This document shows positions 11,014-21,996 of a DNA stretch of 28,707 nucleotides, piece after piece (position 1 is the first letter of the stretch; each line of letters opens with the position of its first letter). The notes under the pieces are model-generated. The model made no database searches, had not been told where the DNA came from, and saw only the letters and a list, made by a program, of their open reading frames with translations. The stretch is from contig NW_003156512.1 in NCBI RefSeq assembly GCF_000003605.2, positions 1 through 28,707 on the forward strand, given 5' to 3'. The position numbers were made by a program, and so were the translations under genes. This DNA is from Saccoglossus kowalevskii. Taxonomy: Eukaryota; Hemichordata; Enteropneusta; Harrimaniidae.

Positions 11014-11520
11014 GTGTTGATTAATATTGTATTGTCTAGGGTTTTAATATTTCGTTTGTTTATCTACCAGTGTTATAGTACTACTTTATTACATAGGATT
11101 CCCGGCGTTCAATTCTATGAAGTGTTGATTAATATTGTATTGTCTAGGGTTTTAATATTTCGTTTGTTTATCTGCCAGTGTTATAGTACTACTTTATTAC
11201 ATAGGATTCCCGGCGTTCAATTCTATGAAGTGTTGATTAATATTGTATTGTCTAGGGTTTTAATATTTCGTTTGTTTATCTGCCAGTGTTATAGTAATAC
11301 TGTATTACATAGGATTCTCGGCGTTCAATTCTATGAAGTGTTGATTAATATTGTATTGTCTAGGGTTTTAATATTTCGTTTGTTTATCTGCCAGTGTTAT
11401 AGTACTACTGTATTACATAGGATTCTCGGCGTTCAATTCTATGAAGTGTTGATTAATATTGTATTGTCTAGGGTTTTAATATTTCGTTTGTATATCTGCC
11501 AGTGTTATAGTACTAATTTA

Positions 11521-12266
11521 TTACATAGGATTCCCGGCGTTCAATTCTATGAAGTGTTGATTAATATTGTATTGTCTAGGGTTTTAATATTTCGTTTGTT
11601 TATCTGCCAGTGTTATAGTACTAATTTATTACATAGGAATCCCGGCGTTCAATTCTATGAAGTGTTGATTAATATTGTATTGTCTAGGGTTTTAATATTT
11701 CGTTTGTTTATCTGCCAGTGTTATAGTACTACTTTAGTACATAGGATTCCCGGCGTTCAATTCTATGAAGTGTAGATTAATATTGTATTGTCTAGGGTTT
11801 TAATATTTCGTTTGTTTATCTGCCAGTGTTATAGTACTACTGTATTATATAGGATTCCCGGCGTTCAATTCTATGAAGTGTTGATTAATATTGTATTGTC
11901 TAGGGTTTTAATATTTCGTTTGTTTATCTGCCAGTGTTATAGTACTACTGTATTACATTGGATTCCCGGCGTTCAATTCTATGGAAGTGTTGATTAATAT
12001 TGTATTGTCTAGGGTTTTAATATTTCGTTTGTTTATCTGCCAGTGTTATAGTACTACTGTATTACATAGGATTCTCGGCGTTCAATTCTATGAAGTGTTG
12101 ATTAATATTGTATTGTATAGGGTTTTAATATTTCGTTTGTTTATCTGCCAGTGTTATAGTACTACTTTATTACATAGGATTCCCGGCGTTCAATTCTATG
12201 AAGTGTTGATTAATATTGTATTGTCTAGGGTTTTAATATTTCGTTTGTTTATCTGCCAGTGTTATA
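11521..12266 (+). repeat. Long-range duplicate H, left copy (about 746 bp)
   Basis: Pairs with 21251-21996 (offset 9730), the longest duplicated block I found, with four differences seen by eye: CATAGGAATCCC near 11639, TTTTAATA against TCTAATA near 11691, GTGTAGATT against GTGTTGATT near 11774, and GTTCAATTC against GTTCATTTC near 12090. Shared markers include TACTAATTTATTAC, TTTAGTACATAGG, CATTGGATTCCC, the extra G and TTGTATAGGG. Confidence 0.8.
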
Positions 12267-12851
12267 GTACTACTGTATTACATAGGATTCTCGGCGTTCA
12301 ATTCTATGGAAGTGTTGATTAATATTGTATTGTCTAGGGTTTTAATATTTCGTTTGTTTATCTGCCAGTGTTATAGTACTACTTTATTACATAAAATTCT
12401 CGGCGTTCATTTCTATGAAGTGTTGATTAATATTGTATTGTCTAGGGTTTCAATATTTCGTTTGTTTATCTGCCAGTGTTATAGTACTACTTTATTACAT
12501 AAGATTCTCGGCGTTCAATTCTATGAAGTGTTGATTAATATTGTATTGTCTAGGGTTTTAATGTTTCGTTTGTTTATCTGCCAGTGTTGTAGTACTACTT
12601 TATTACATAAGATTCTCGGCGTTCAATTCTATGAAGTGTTGATTAATATTGTATTGTCTAGGGTTTTAATATTTCGTTTGTTTATCTGCCAGTGTTATAG
12701 TACTACTGTATTACATAGGATTCTCGGCGTTCAATTCTATGAAGTGTTGATTAATATTGTATTGTCTAGGGTTTTAATATTTCGTTTGTTTATCTGCCAG
12801 TGTTATAGTACTACTTTATTACATAGGATTCCCGGCGTTCAATTCTATGAA

Positions 12852-12959
12852 GTGTTGATTAATATTGTATTGTCTAGGGTTTTAATATTTCGTTTGTTTA
12901 TCTGCCAGTGTTATAGTACTACTTTATTACATAGGATTCCCGGCGTTCAATTCTATGAA
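12852..12959 (+). repeat. Representative monomer, family 2 (T73, C79, C89)
   Basis: Differs from family 1 by T at 73 and C at 89, giving CTTTATTACATAGG and ATTCCCGGCG. The two changes travel together in dozens of copies, which marks a separately amplified lineage. Recombinant forms exist, such as T73 with T89 (often with A83, read as ACATAAGATTCTC, e.g. near 3000) and G73 with C89 (e.g. near 8290). Confidence 0.85.
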
Positions 12960-13283
12960 GTGTTGATTAATATTGTATTGTCTAGGGTTTTAATATTTCG
13001 TTTGTTTATCTGCCAGTGTTATAGTACTACTGTAATACATAGGATTCCCGGCGTTCAATTCTATGAAGTGTTGATTAATATTGTATTGTCTAGGGTTTTA
13101 ATATTTCGTTTGTTTATCTGCCAGTGTTATAGTACTACTGTATTACATAGGATTCTCGGCGTTCAATTCTATGAAGTGTTGATTAATATTGTATTGTCTA
13201 GGGTTGTAACATTTCGTTTGTTTATCTGCCAGTGTTATAGTACTACTTTATTACATAAGATTCCCGGCGTTCAATTCTATGAA
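12960..13283 (+). repeat. 324-bp trimer higher-order repeat, unit 1
   Basis: Three monomers in order: CTGTAATACATAGG with C89, family 1, and T73 with CATAAGATTCCC. The third has GGGTTGTAACATTTC, which is private to this unit. Confidence 0.8.
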
Positions 13284-13607
13284 GTGTTGATTAATATTGT
13301 ATTGTCTAGGGTTTTAATATTTCGTTTGTTTATCTGCCAGTGTTATAGTACTACTGTAATACATAGGATTCCCGGCGTTCAATTCTATGAAGTGTTGATT
13401 AATATTGTATTGTCTAGGGTTTTAATATTTCGTTTGTTTATCTGCCAGTGTTATAGTACTACTGTATTACATAGGATTCTCGGCGTTCAATTCTATGAAG
13501 TGTTGATTAATATTGTATTGTCTAGGGTTTTAATATTTCGTTTGTTTATCTGCCAGTGTTATAGTACTACTTTATTACATAAGATTCCCGGCGTTCAATT
13601 CTATGAA
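13284..13607 (+). repeat. 324-bp trimer higher-order repeat, unit 2
   Basis: Repeats the three monomer types of 12960-13283 at exactly 324 bases (TGTAATACAT at 13031 and 13355). It is followed by a two-monomer echo at 13608-13823 (A68 with C89, then CATAAGATTCCC). The CTGTAATACATAGG marker also occurs near 19410 and 22325, which ties the trimer to segments 5 and 6. Confidence 0.8.
13392..13499 (+). repeat. Representative monomer, family 1 (G73, C79, T89)
   Basis: This copy matches the common form at nearly every position and serves as the numbering reference. It carries G at 73, C at 79 and T at 89, seen as CTGTATTACATAGG followed by ATTCTCGGCG. Features inside the unit are TTAATATT at 8-15 and again at 31-38, CTAGGGTTTT at 23-32, a perfect 8-bp palindrome TAGTACTA at 63-70, and CpGs at 40-41, 90-91 and 93-94. 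This is the most frequent family in the window. Confidence 0.9.
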
Positions 13608-14637
13608 GTGTTGATTAATATTGTATTGTCTAGGGTTTTAATATTTCGTTTGTCTATCTGCCAGTGTTATAGTAATACTGTATTACATAGGATTCCCGGC
13701 GTTCAATTCTATGAAGTGTTGATTAATATTGTATTGTCTAGGGTTTTAATATTTCGTTTGTTTATCTGCCAGTGTTATAGTACTACTTTATTACATAAGA
13801 TTCCCGGCGTTCAATTCTATGAAGTGTTGATTAATATTGTATTGTCTAGGGTTTTAATATTTCGTTTGTTTATCTGCCAGTGTTATAGTAATACTGTATT
13901 ACATAGGATTCTCGGCGTTCAATTCTATGAAGTGTTGATTAATATTGTATTGTCTAGGGTTTTAATATTTCGTTAGTTTATCTGCCAGTGTTATAGTACT
14001 ACTGTATTACATAGGATTCTCGGCGTTCAATTCTATGAGGTGTTGATTAATATTGTATTGTCTAGGGTTTTAATATTTCGTTTGTTTATCTGCCAGTGTT
14101 ATAGTACTACTTTATTACAGAGGATTCCCGGCGTTCAATTCTATGAAATGTTGATTAATATTGTATTGTCTAGGGTTTTAATATTTCGTTTGTTTATCTG
14201 CCAGTGTTATAGTACTACTGTATTACATAGGATTCTCGGCGTTCAATTCTATGAAGTGTTGATTAATATTGTATTTCTAGGGTTTTAATATTTCGTTTGT
14301 TTATCTGCCAGTGTTATAGTACTACTTTATTACATAGGATTCCCGGCGTTCAATTCTATAAAGTGGTGATTAATATTGTATTGTCTAGGGTTTTAATATT
14401 TCGTTTGTTTATCTGCCAGTGTTATAGTACTACTGTATTACATAGGATTCTCGGCGTTCAATTCTATGAAGTGTTGATTAATATTGTATTGTCTAGGGTT
14501 TTAATATTTCGTTTGTTTATCTGCCAGTGTTATAGTACAACTTTATTACATAGGATTCCCGGCGTTCAATTCTATGAAGTGTTGATTAATATTGTATTGT
14601 CTAGGGTTTTAATATTTCGTTTGTTTATCTGCCAGTG

Positions 14638-14782
14638 TTTATAGTACTACTGTATTACATAGGATTCTCGGGCGTTCAATTCTATGAAGTGTTGATTAAT
14701 ATTGTATTTGTCTAGGGTTTTTAATATTTCGTTTGTTTATCTGCCCAGTGTTATAGTACTACTTTATTACATAGGATCTCCC
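14638..14782 (+). repeat. Cluster of single-base insertions
   Basis: Six one-base gains within about 145 bases: CAGTGTTTATAG, TCTCGGGCG, TTGTATTTGTC, GGGTTTTTAAT, CTGCCCAGTG and GGATCTCCCGG. Five of the six lengthen a homopolymer. Neighbouring monomers are clean. This is the pattern of poorly polished long-read consensus, though local mutation cannot be excluded. Confidence 0.8.
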
Positions 14783-17709
14783 GGCGTTCAATTCTATGAA
14801 GTGTTGATTAATATTGTATTGTCTAGGGTTTTAAGATTTCGTTTGTTTATCTGCCAGTGTTATAGTACTACTGTATTACATAGGATTCTCGGCGTTCAAT
14901 TCTATGAAGTGTTGATTAATATTGTATTGTCTAGGGTTTTAATGTTTCCTTTGTTTATCTGCCAGTGTTATAGTACTACTGTATTACAGAGGATTCCCGG
15001 CGTTCAATTCTATGAAGTGTTGATTAATATTGTATTGTCTAGGGTCTTAATATTTCGTTTGTTCATCTGCCAGTGTTATAGTACTACTGTATTACAGAGG
15101 ATTCCCGGCGTTCAATTCTATGAAGTGTTGATTAATATTGTATTGTCTAGGGTTTTAATATTTCGTTTGTTTATCTGCCAGAGTTATAGTACTACTGTAT
15201 TACATAGGATTCTCGGCGTTCAATTCTATGAAGTGGTGATTAATATTGTATTGTCTAGGGTTTTAATATTTCGTTTGTTTATCTGCCAGTGTTATAGTAC
15301 TACTGTATTACATAGGATTCTCGGCGTTCAATTCTATGAAGTGTTGATTAATATTGTATTGTCTAGGGTTTTAATATTTCGTTTGTTTATCTGCCAGTGT
15401 TATAGTGCTACTGTTTTACATAGGATTCTCGGCGTTGAATTCTATAAAGTGTTGATTAATATTGTATTGTCTAGAGTTTTAATATTTCGTTTGTTTATCT
15501 GCCAGTGTTATAGTACTACTGTATGACATAGGATTCTCGGCGTTCAATTCTATGAAGTGGTGATTAATATTGTATTGTCTAGGGTTTTAATATTTCGTTT
15601 GTTTATCTGCCAGTGTTATTGTAATACTGTATTACATAGGATTCTCGGCGTTCAATTCTATGAAGTGTTGATTAATATTGTATTGTCCAGGGTTTTAATA
15701 TTTCGTTTGTTTATCTGCCAGTGTTATAGTACTACTGTATTACATAGGATTCTCGGCGTTCAATTCTATGAAGTGTTGATTAATATTGTATTGTCTAGGG
15801 TTTTAATGTTTCGTTTGTTTATCTGCCAGTGTTATAGTACTACTGTATTACATAGGATTCTCGGCGTTCAATTCTATGGAGTGTTGATTAATATTGTATT
15901 GTCTAGGGTTTTAATATTTCGTTTGTTTATCTGCCAGTGTTATAGTACTACTTTATTACATAGGATTCCCGGCGTTCAATTCTATGAAGTGTTGATTAAT
16001 ATTGTATTGTCTAGGGTTTTAATATTTCGTTTGTTTATCTGCCAGTGTTATAGTACTACTTTATTACATAGGATTCCCGGCGTTCAATTCTATGAAGTGT
16101 TGATTAATATTGTATTGTCTAGGGTTTTAATATTTCGTTTGTTTATCTGCCAGTGTTATAGAACTACTTTATTACATAGGATTCCCGGCGTTCAATTCTA
16201 TGAAGTGTTGATTAATATTGTATTGTCTAGGGTTTTAATATTTCGTTTGTTTATCTGCCAGTGTTATAGTACTACTGTATTACATAGGATTCTCGGCGTT
16301 CAATTCTATGAAGTGTTGATTAATATTGTATTGTCTAGGGTTTTAATATTTCGTTTGTTTATCTGCCAGTGTTATAGTACTACTGTATTACATAGGATTC
16401 TCGGCGTTCAATTCTATGAAGTGTTGATTAATATTGTATTGTCTAGGGTTTTAATGTTTCGTTTGTTTATCTGCCAGTGTTATAGTACTACTTTATTACA
16501 TAAGATTCTCGGCGTTCAATTCTATGAAGTGTTGATTAATATTGTGTTGTCTAGGGTTTTAATATTTCGTTTGTTTATCTGCCAGTGTTATAGTACTACT
16601 TTATTACATAGGATTCCCGGCGTTCAATTCTATGAAGTGTTGATTAATATTGTATTGTCTAGGGTTTTAATATTTCGTTTGTTTATCTGCCAGTGTTATA
16701 GTACTACTTTATTACATAGGATTCCCGGCGTTCAATTCTATGAAGTGTTGATTAATATTGTATTGTCTAGGGTTTTAAAATTTCGTTTTGTTTATCTGCC
16801 AGTGTTATAGTACTACTGTATTACATAGGATTCTCGGCGTTCAATTCTATGAAGTGTTGATTAATATTGTATTGTCTAGGGTTTTAATATTTCGTTTGTT
16901 TATCTGCCAGTGTTATAGTAATACTGTATTATATAGGATTCTCGGCGTTCAATTCTATGAAGTGGTGATTAATATTGTATTGTCTAGGGTTTTAATATTT
17001 CGTTTGTTTATCTGCCAGTGTTATAGTACTACTGTATTACATAGGATTCTTGGCGTTCAATTCTATGAAGTGGTGATTAATATTGTATTGTCTAGGGTCT
17101 TAATATTTCATTTGTTTATCTGCCAGTGTTATAGTACTACTTTATTACATAGCATTCCCGGCGTTCAATTCTATGAAGTGTTGATTAATATTGTATTGTC
17201 TAGGGTTTTAATATTTCGTTTGTTTATCTGCCAGTGTTATAGTACTACTGTATTACATAGGATTCTCGGCGTTCAATTCTATGAAGTGTTGATTAATATT
17301 GTATTGTCTAGGGTTTTAATATTTCGTTTGTTTATCTGCCAGTGTTATAGTACTACTGTATTACATAGGATTCTCGGCGTTCAATTCTATAAAGTGTTGA
17401 TTAATATTGTATTGTCTAGAGTTTTAATATTTCGTTTGTTTATCTGCCAGTGTTATAGTACTACTGTATTACATAGGATTCTCGGCGTTCAATTCTATGA
17501 AGTGGTGATTAATATTGTATTGTCTAGGGTTTTAATATTTCGTTTGTTTATCTGCCAGTGTTATTGTAATACTGTATTACATAGGATTTTCGGCGTTCAA
17601 TTCTATGAAGTGTTGATTAATATTGTATTGTCCAGGGTTTTAATATTTCGTTTGTTTATCTGCCAGTGTTATAGTACTACTGTATTATATAGGATTTTCG
17701 GCGTTCAAT

Positions 17710-17985
17710 TCTATGAAGTGTTGATTAATATTGTATTGTCTAGGGTTTTAATATTCCGTTTGTTTATCTGCCAGTGTTATAGTACTACTGTATTACATAG
17801 GATTCTTGGCGTTCAATTCTATGAAGTGGTGATTAATATTGTATTGTCTAGGGTTTTAATATTTCGTTTGTTTATCTGCCAGTGTTATAGTACTACTGTA
17901 TTATATAGGATTCCCGGCGTTCAATTCTATGAAGTGTTGATTAATATTGTATTGTCTAGGGTTTTAATATTTCGTGTGTTCATCT
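17710..17985 (+). repeat. Duplicate J, left copy, holding the undeleted relative of the 102-bp unit
   Basis: Pairs with 26780-27055 (offset 9070): an ATATTCCGTTTG/ATTCTTGGCG monomer, a G4 family-3 monomer, then a TTCGTGTGTTCATCTG monomer. Here the last one (17934-18041) is a full 108 bp with GTGTTATAGTAC; in the partner at 27004 it is the 102-bp deletion form. It may be the pre-deletion state or a conversion product. Confidence 0.75.
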
Positions 17986-18473
17986 GCCAGTGTTATAGTA
18001 CTACTGTATTACATAGGATTTTCGGCGTTCAATTCTATGAAGTGTTGATTAATATTGTATTGTCCAGGGTTTTAATATTTCGTTTGTTTATCTGCCAGTG
18101 TTATAGTAATACTGTATTACATAGGATTTTCGGCGTTCAATTCTATGAAGTGTTGATTAATATTGTATTGTCTAGGGTTTTAATATTCCGTTTGTTTATC
18201 TGCCAGTGTTATAGTACTACTGTATTACATAGGATTCTTGGCGTTCAATTCTATGAAGTGGTGATTAATATTGTATTGTCTAGGGTTTTAATATTTCGTT
18301 TGTTTATCTGCCAGTGTTATAGTACTACTTTATTACATAGGATTCCCGGCGTTCAATTCTATGAAGTGTTGATTAATATTGTATTGTCTAGAGTTTTAAT
18401 ATTTCGTTTGTTTATCTGCCAGTGTTATAGTACTACTGTATTACATATGATTCTCGGCGTTCAATTCTATGAA

Positions 18474-18690
18474 GTGTTGATTAATATTGTATTGTCAATG
18501 GTTTTAATGTTTCGTTTGTTTATCTGCCAGTGTTATAGTAATACTGTATTACATATGATTTTCGGCGTTCAATTCTATGAAGTGTTGATTAATATTGTAT
18601 TGTCAATGGTTTTAATGTTTCGTTTGTTTATCTGCCAGTGTTATAGTAATACTGTATTACATATGATTTTCGGCGTTCAATTCTATGGAA
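18474..18690 (+). repeat. Adjacent near-identical monomer pair
   Basis: Two neighbouring monomers both carry TTGTCAATGG, G36, A68, CATATGATTTTCGG, a combination seen nowhere else in the window. The second differs only by the extra G at its end (junction 18685). This is what a recent one-monomer tandem duplication looks like. Confidence 0.8.
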
Positions 18691-19088
18691 GTGTTGATTA
18701 ATATTGTATTGTCTAGGGTTTTAATATTTCGTTTGTTTCTCTGCCAGTGTTATAGTACTACTTTATTACATAGGATTCTCGGCGTTCATTTCTATGAAGT
18801 GTTGATTAATATTGTATTGTCTAAGGTTTCAATATTTCATTTGTTTATCTGCCAGTGTTATAGTACTACTGTATTACATAGGATTCCCGGCGTTCAATTC
18901 TATGGAAGTGTTGATTAATATTGTATTGTCTAGGGTTTTAATATTTCGTTTGTTTATCTGCCAGTGTTATAGTACTACTGTATTACATAGGATTCTCGGC
19001 GTTCAATTCTATGAAGTGTTGATTAATATTGTATTGTCTAGGGTTTTAATGTTTCGTTTGCTTATCTGCCAGTGTTATAGTACTACTT
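18668..19088 (+). repeat. Duplicate C, left copy
   Basis: Pairs with 26224-26644 (offset 7556) with two differences seen (TTTGTTTCTCTG here; CAATTCAATGG there). It includes two extra-G junctions 217 bases apart and the rare string TTGTCTAAGGTTTCAATA followed by TTTCATTTG, plus TTTCGTTTGCTTATC in the last monomer. Confidence 0.8.
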
Positions 19089-19140
19089 TTATTACTAAAA
19101 TTCTCGGCGTTCCATTCTATGAAGTGTTGATTATATTGTA

Positions 19141-19480
19141 TTGTCTAGGGTTTTAATATTTCGTTTGTTTATCTGCCAGTGTTATGGTACTACTGTATTA
19201 CATATGATTCTCGGCGTTCAATTCTCTGAAGTGGTGATTAATATTGTATTGTCTCGGGTTTTTATATTTCGTTTGTTTATCTGCCAGTGTTATAGTACTA
19301 CTGTATTACATAGGATTCCCGGCGTTCAATTCCATTTAGTGTTGATTAATATTGTATTGTCTAGGGTTTTAATATTTCGTTTGTTTATCTGCCAGTGTTA
19401 TAGTACTACTGTAATACATAGGATTCCCGGCGTTCAATTCTATGAAGTGTTGATTAATATTGTATTGTCTAGGGTTTTAA
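19141..19480 (+). repeat. Diverged duplicate K, left copy
   Basis: Shares a run of rare markers with 22057-22395 (offset 2916, 27 monomers): GTTATGGTAC, CATATGATTCTC, TTCTCTGAAGTGG, GGTTTTTATATTTC, GTTCAATTCCAT and CTGTAATACATAGG. There are several differences between copies (e.g. CCATTTAGTG here, CCATGAAGTG there), so this is an older duplication than A or B. Confidence 0.7.
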
Positions 19481-21061
19481 TATTTCGTTTGTTTATCTGC
19501 CAGTGTTATAGTACTACTGTATTACATAGGATTCTCGGCGTTCAATTCTATGAAGTGTTGATTAATATTGTATTTTCTAGGGTTTTAATATTTCGTTTGT
19601 TTATCTGCCAGTGTTATAATACTACTTTATTACATATGATTCCCGGCGTTCAATTCTATGAAGTGTTGATTAATATTGTATTGTCTAGGGTTTTAATATT
19701 TCGTTTGTTTATCTGCCAGTGTTATAGTACTACTTTATTACATAAGATTCCCGGCGTTCAATTCTATGAAGTGTTGATTAATATTGTATTGTCTAGGGTT
19801 TTAATATTTCGTTTGTTTATCTGCCAGTGTTATAGTACTACTGTATTACATAGGATTCTCGGCGTTCAATTCTATGAAGTGTTGATTAATATTGTATTGT
19901 CTAGGGTTTTAATATTTCGTTTGTTTATCTGCCAGTGTTATAGTACTACTGTATTACATAGGATTCTCGGCGTTCAATTCTATGAAGTGTAGATTAATAT
20001 TGTATTGTCTAGGGTTTCAATATTTCGTTTGTTTATCTGCCAGTGTTATAGTACTACTTTATTACATAAGATTCCCGGCGTTCAATTCTATGAAGTGTTG
20101 ATTAATATTGTATTGTCTAGGGTTTTAATATTTCGTTTGTTTATCTGCCAGTGTTATAGTAATACTGTATTACATAGGATTCCCGGCGTTCAATTCTATG
20201 AAGTGTTGATTGATATTGTATTGTCTAGGGTTTCAATATTTCGTTTGTTTATCTGCCAGTGTTATAGTACTACTTTATTACATAGGATTCTCGGCGTTCA
20301 ATTCTTTGAAATTTTGATTAATATTGTATTGTCTAGGGTTTTAATATTTCGTTTGTTTATTTGCCAGTGTTATGGTACTACTGTATTACATAGGATTCTC
20401 GGCGTTCAATTCTATGAAGTGTTGATTAATATTGTATTGTCTAGGGTTTTAATATTTCGTTTGTTTATCTGCCAGTGTTATAGTACTACTTTATTACATA
20501 GGATTCCCGGCGTTCAATTCTATGAAGTGTTGATTAATATTGTATTGTCTAGGGTTTTCATATTTCGTTTGTTTATCTGCCAGTGTCATAGTACTTCTTT
20601 ATTACATAGGATTCCCGGCGTTCAATTCTATGAAGTGTTGATTAATATTGTATTGTCTAGGGTTTTAATATTTCGTTTGTTTATCTGCCAGTGTTATAGT
20701 ACTACTGTATTACATAGGATTCTCGGCGTTCAATTCTATGAAGTGGTGATTAATATTGTATTGTCTAGGGTTTTAATATTTCGTTTGTTTATCTGCCAGT
20801 GTTATTGTAATACTGTATTACAGAGGATTCCCGGCGTTCAATTCTATGAAGTGTTGATTAATATTGTATTGTCTAGGGTTTTAATGTTTCGTTTGTTTAT
20901 CTGCCAGTGTTATAGTACTACTGTATTACATAGGATTCTCGGCGTTCAATTCTATGAAGTGTTGATTAATATTGTATTGTCTAGGGTTTTAATATTTCGT
21001 TTGTTTATCTGCCAGTGTTATAGTACTACTGTATTACATAGGATTCTCGGCGTTCAATTCT

Positions 21062-21710
21062 ATGGAAGTGTTTATTAATATTGTGTTGTCTAGGGTTTTA
21101 ATATTTCGTTTGTTTATCTGCCAGTGTTATAGTACTACTTTATTACATAGGATTCTCGGCGTTCAATTCTATGAAGTGTTGATTAATATTGTATTGCCTA
21201 GGGTTTTATTATTTCGTTTGTTTATCTGCCAGTGTTATAGTACTACTTTTTTACATAGGATTCCCGGCGTTCAATTCTATGAAGTGTTGATTAATATTGT
21301 ATTGTCTAGGGTTTTAATATTTCGTTTGTTTATCTGCCAGTGTTATAGTACTAATTTATTACATAGGATTCCCGGCGTTCAATTCTATGAAGTGTTGATT
21401 AATATTGTATTGTCTAGGGTTCTAATATTTCGTTTGTTTATCTGCCAGTGTTATAGTACTACTTTAGTACATAGGATTCCCGGCGTTCAATTCTATGAAG
21501 TGTTGATTAATATTGTATTGTCTAGGGTTTTAATATTTCGTTTGTTTATCTGCCAGTGTTATAGTACTACTGTATTATATAGGATTCCCGGCGTTCAATT
21601 CTATGAAGTGTTGATTAATATTGTATTGTCTAGGGTTTTAATATTTCGTTTGTTTATCTGCCAGTGTTATAGTACTACTGTATTACATTGGATTCCCGGC
21701 GTTCAATTCT
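21062..21710 (+). repeat. 649-bp unit between extra-G junctions
   Basis: Six monomers plus one G between ATGGAAG at 21062 and 21711. Its last four monomers belong to duplicate H. Private changes in the first two monomers include GTGTTTATTAATATTG, TTGTGTTGTC and TTGCCTAGGG. Confidence 0.65.
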
Positions 21711-21996
21711 ATGGAAGTGTTGATTAATATTGTATTGTCTAGGGTTTTAATATTTCGTTTGTTTATCTGCCAGTGTTATAGTACTACTGTATTACATAGG
21801 ATTCTCGGCGTTCATTTCTATGAAGTGTTGATTAATATTGTATTGTATAGGGTTTTAATATTTCGTTTGTTTATCTGCCAGTGTTATAGTACTACTTTAT
21901 TACATAGGATTCCCGGCGTTCAATTCTATGAAGTGTTGATTAATATTGTATTGTCTAGGGTTTTAATATTTCGTTTGTTTATCTGCCAGTGTTATA
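21251..21996 (+). repeat. Long-range duplicate H, right copy
   Basis: Partner of 11521-12266. Its right half (from 21681) also matches 1808-2173 more closely than the 11.5-kb copy does, including GTTCATTTC, so three blocks at offsets 9730 and 19873 share one ancestry. Confidence 0.8.
21500..21607 (+). repeat. Representative monomer, family 3 (G73, T79, C89)
   Basis: Carries TATTATATAGG in place of TATTACATAGG (C79 to T) together with C89. The linked pair recurs near 730, 1160, 1270, 3430, 6020, 7210, 11840, 25120 and 27500, often with C at 24 (TTGTCCAGGG). The repeated linkage indicates descent from one variant monomer and not independent mutation. Confidence 0.8.

Larger units (their letters stand above)
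11014..14637 (+). repeat. Array segment 3: mixed domain with trimer structure
   Basis: About 33 monomers. Extra-G junctions at 11981 and 12306 (325 bases, three monomers plus one). Substitution stops at 11773 (TAG from GTGTAGATT) and 13974 (TAG from CGTTAGTTTA), and one base lost near 14275 (TTGTATTTCTAG). The centre, 12960-13607, is a trimer higher-order repeat. No gene is visible. Confidence 0.8.
14783..18690 (+). repeat. Array segment 4
   Basis: About 36 monomers. Contains duplicate F (about 14914-15123), A106 and GTTATTGTAATAC monomers like those of segment 2, a stop at 15524 (GTATGACATAGG), and a one-base gain near 16785 (TTTCGTTTTGTTT). From about 16788 to 18690 one frame stays open for over 600 codons, but its content is only the monomer. 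ATTTTCGGCG monomers (T at sites 89 and 90) are concentrated at 17580-18670. Confidence 0.8.

Noticed and set aside
12306-13976. A 556-codon open frame as a coding gene
   Set aside because: It begins at an extra-G junction and ends at a single-base stop (CGTTAGTTTA). The content is identical in kind to the rest of the array, with no unique N- or C-terminal sequence.
16788-18701. A 637-codon open frame, the longest in the window, as a real repetitive membrane protein
   Set aside because: It contains only the 36-codon reading of the satellite monomer, starts and ends at frameshifts within monomers, and the same frame is broken throughout the array. Recurrent variants are mostly amino-acid-changing.
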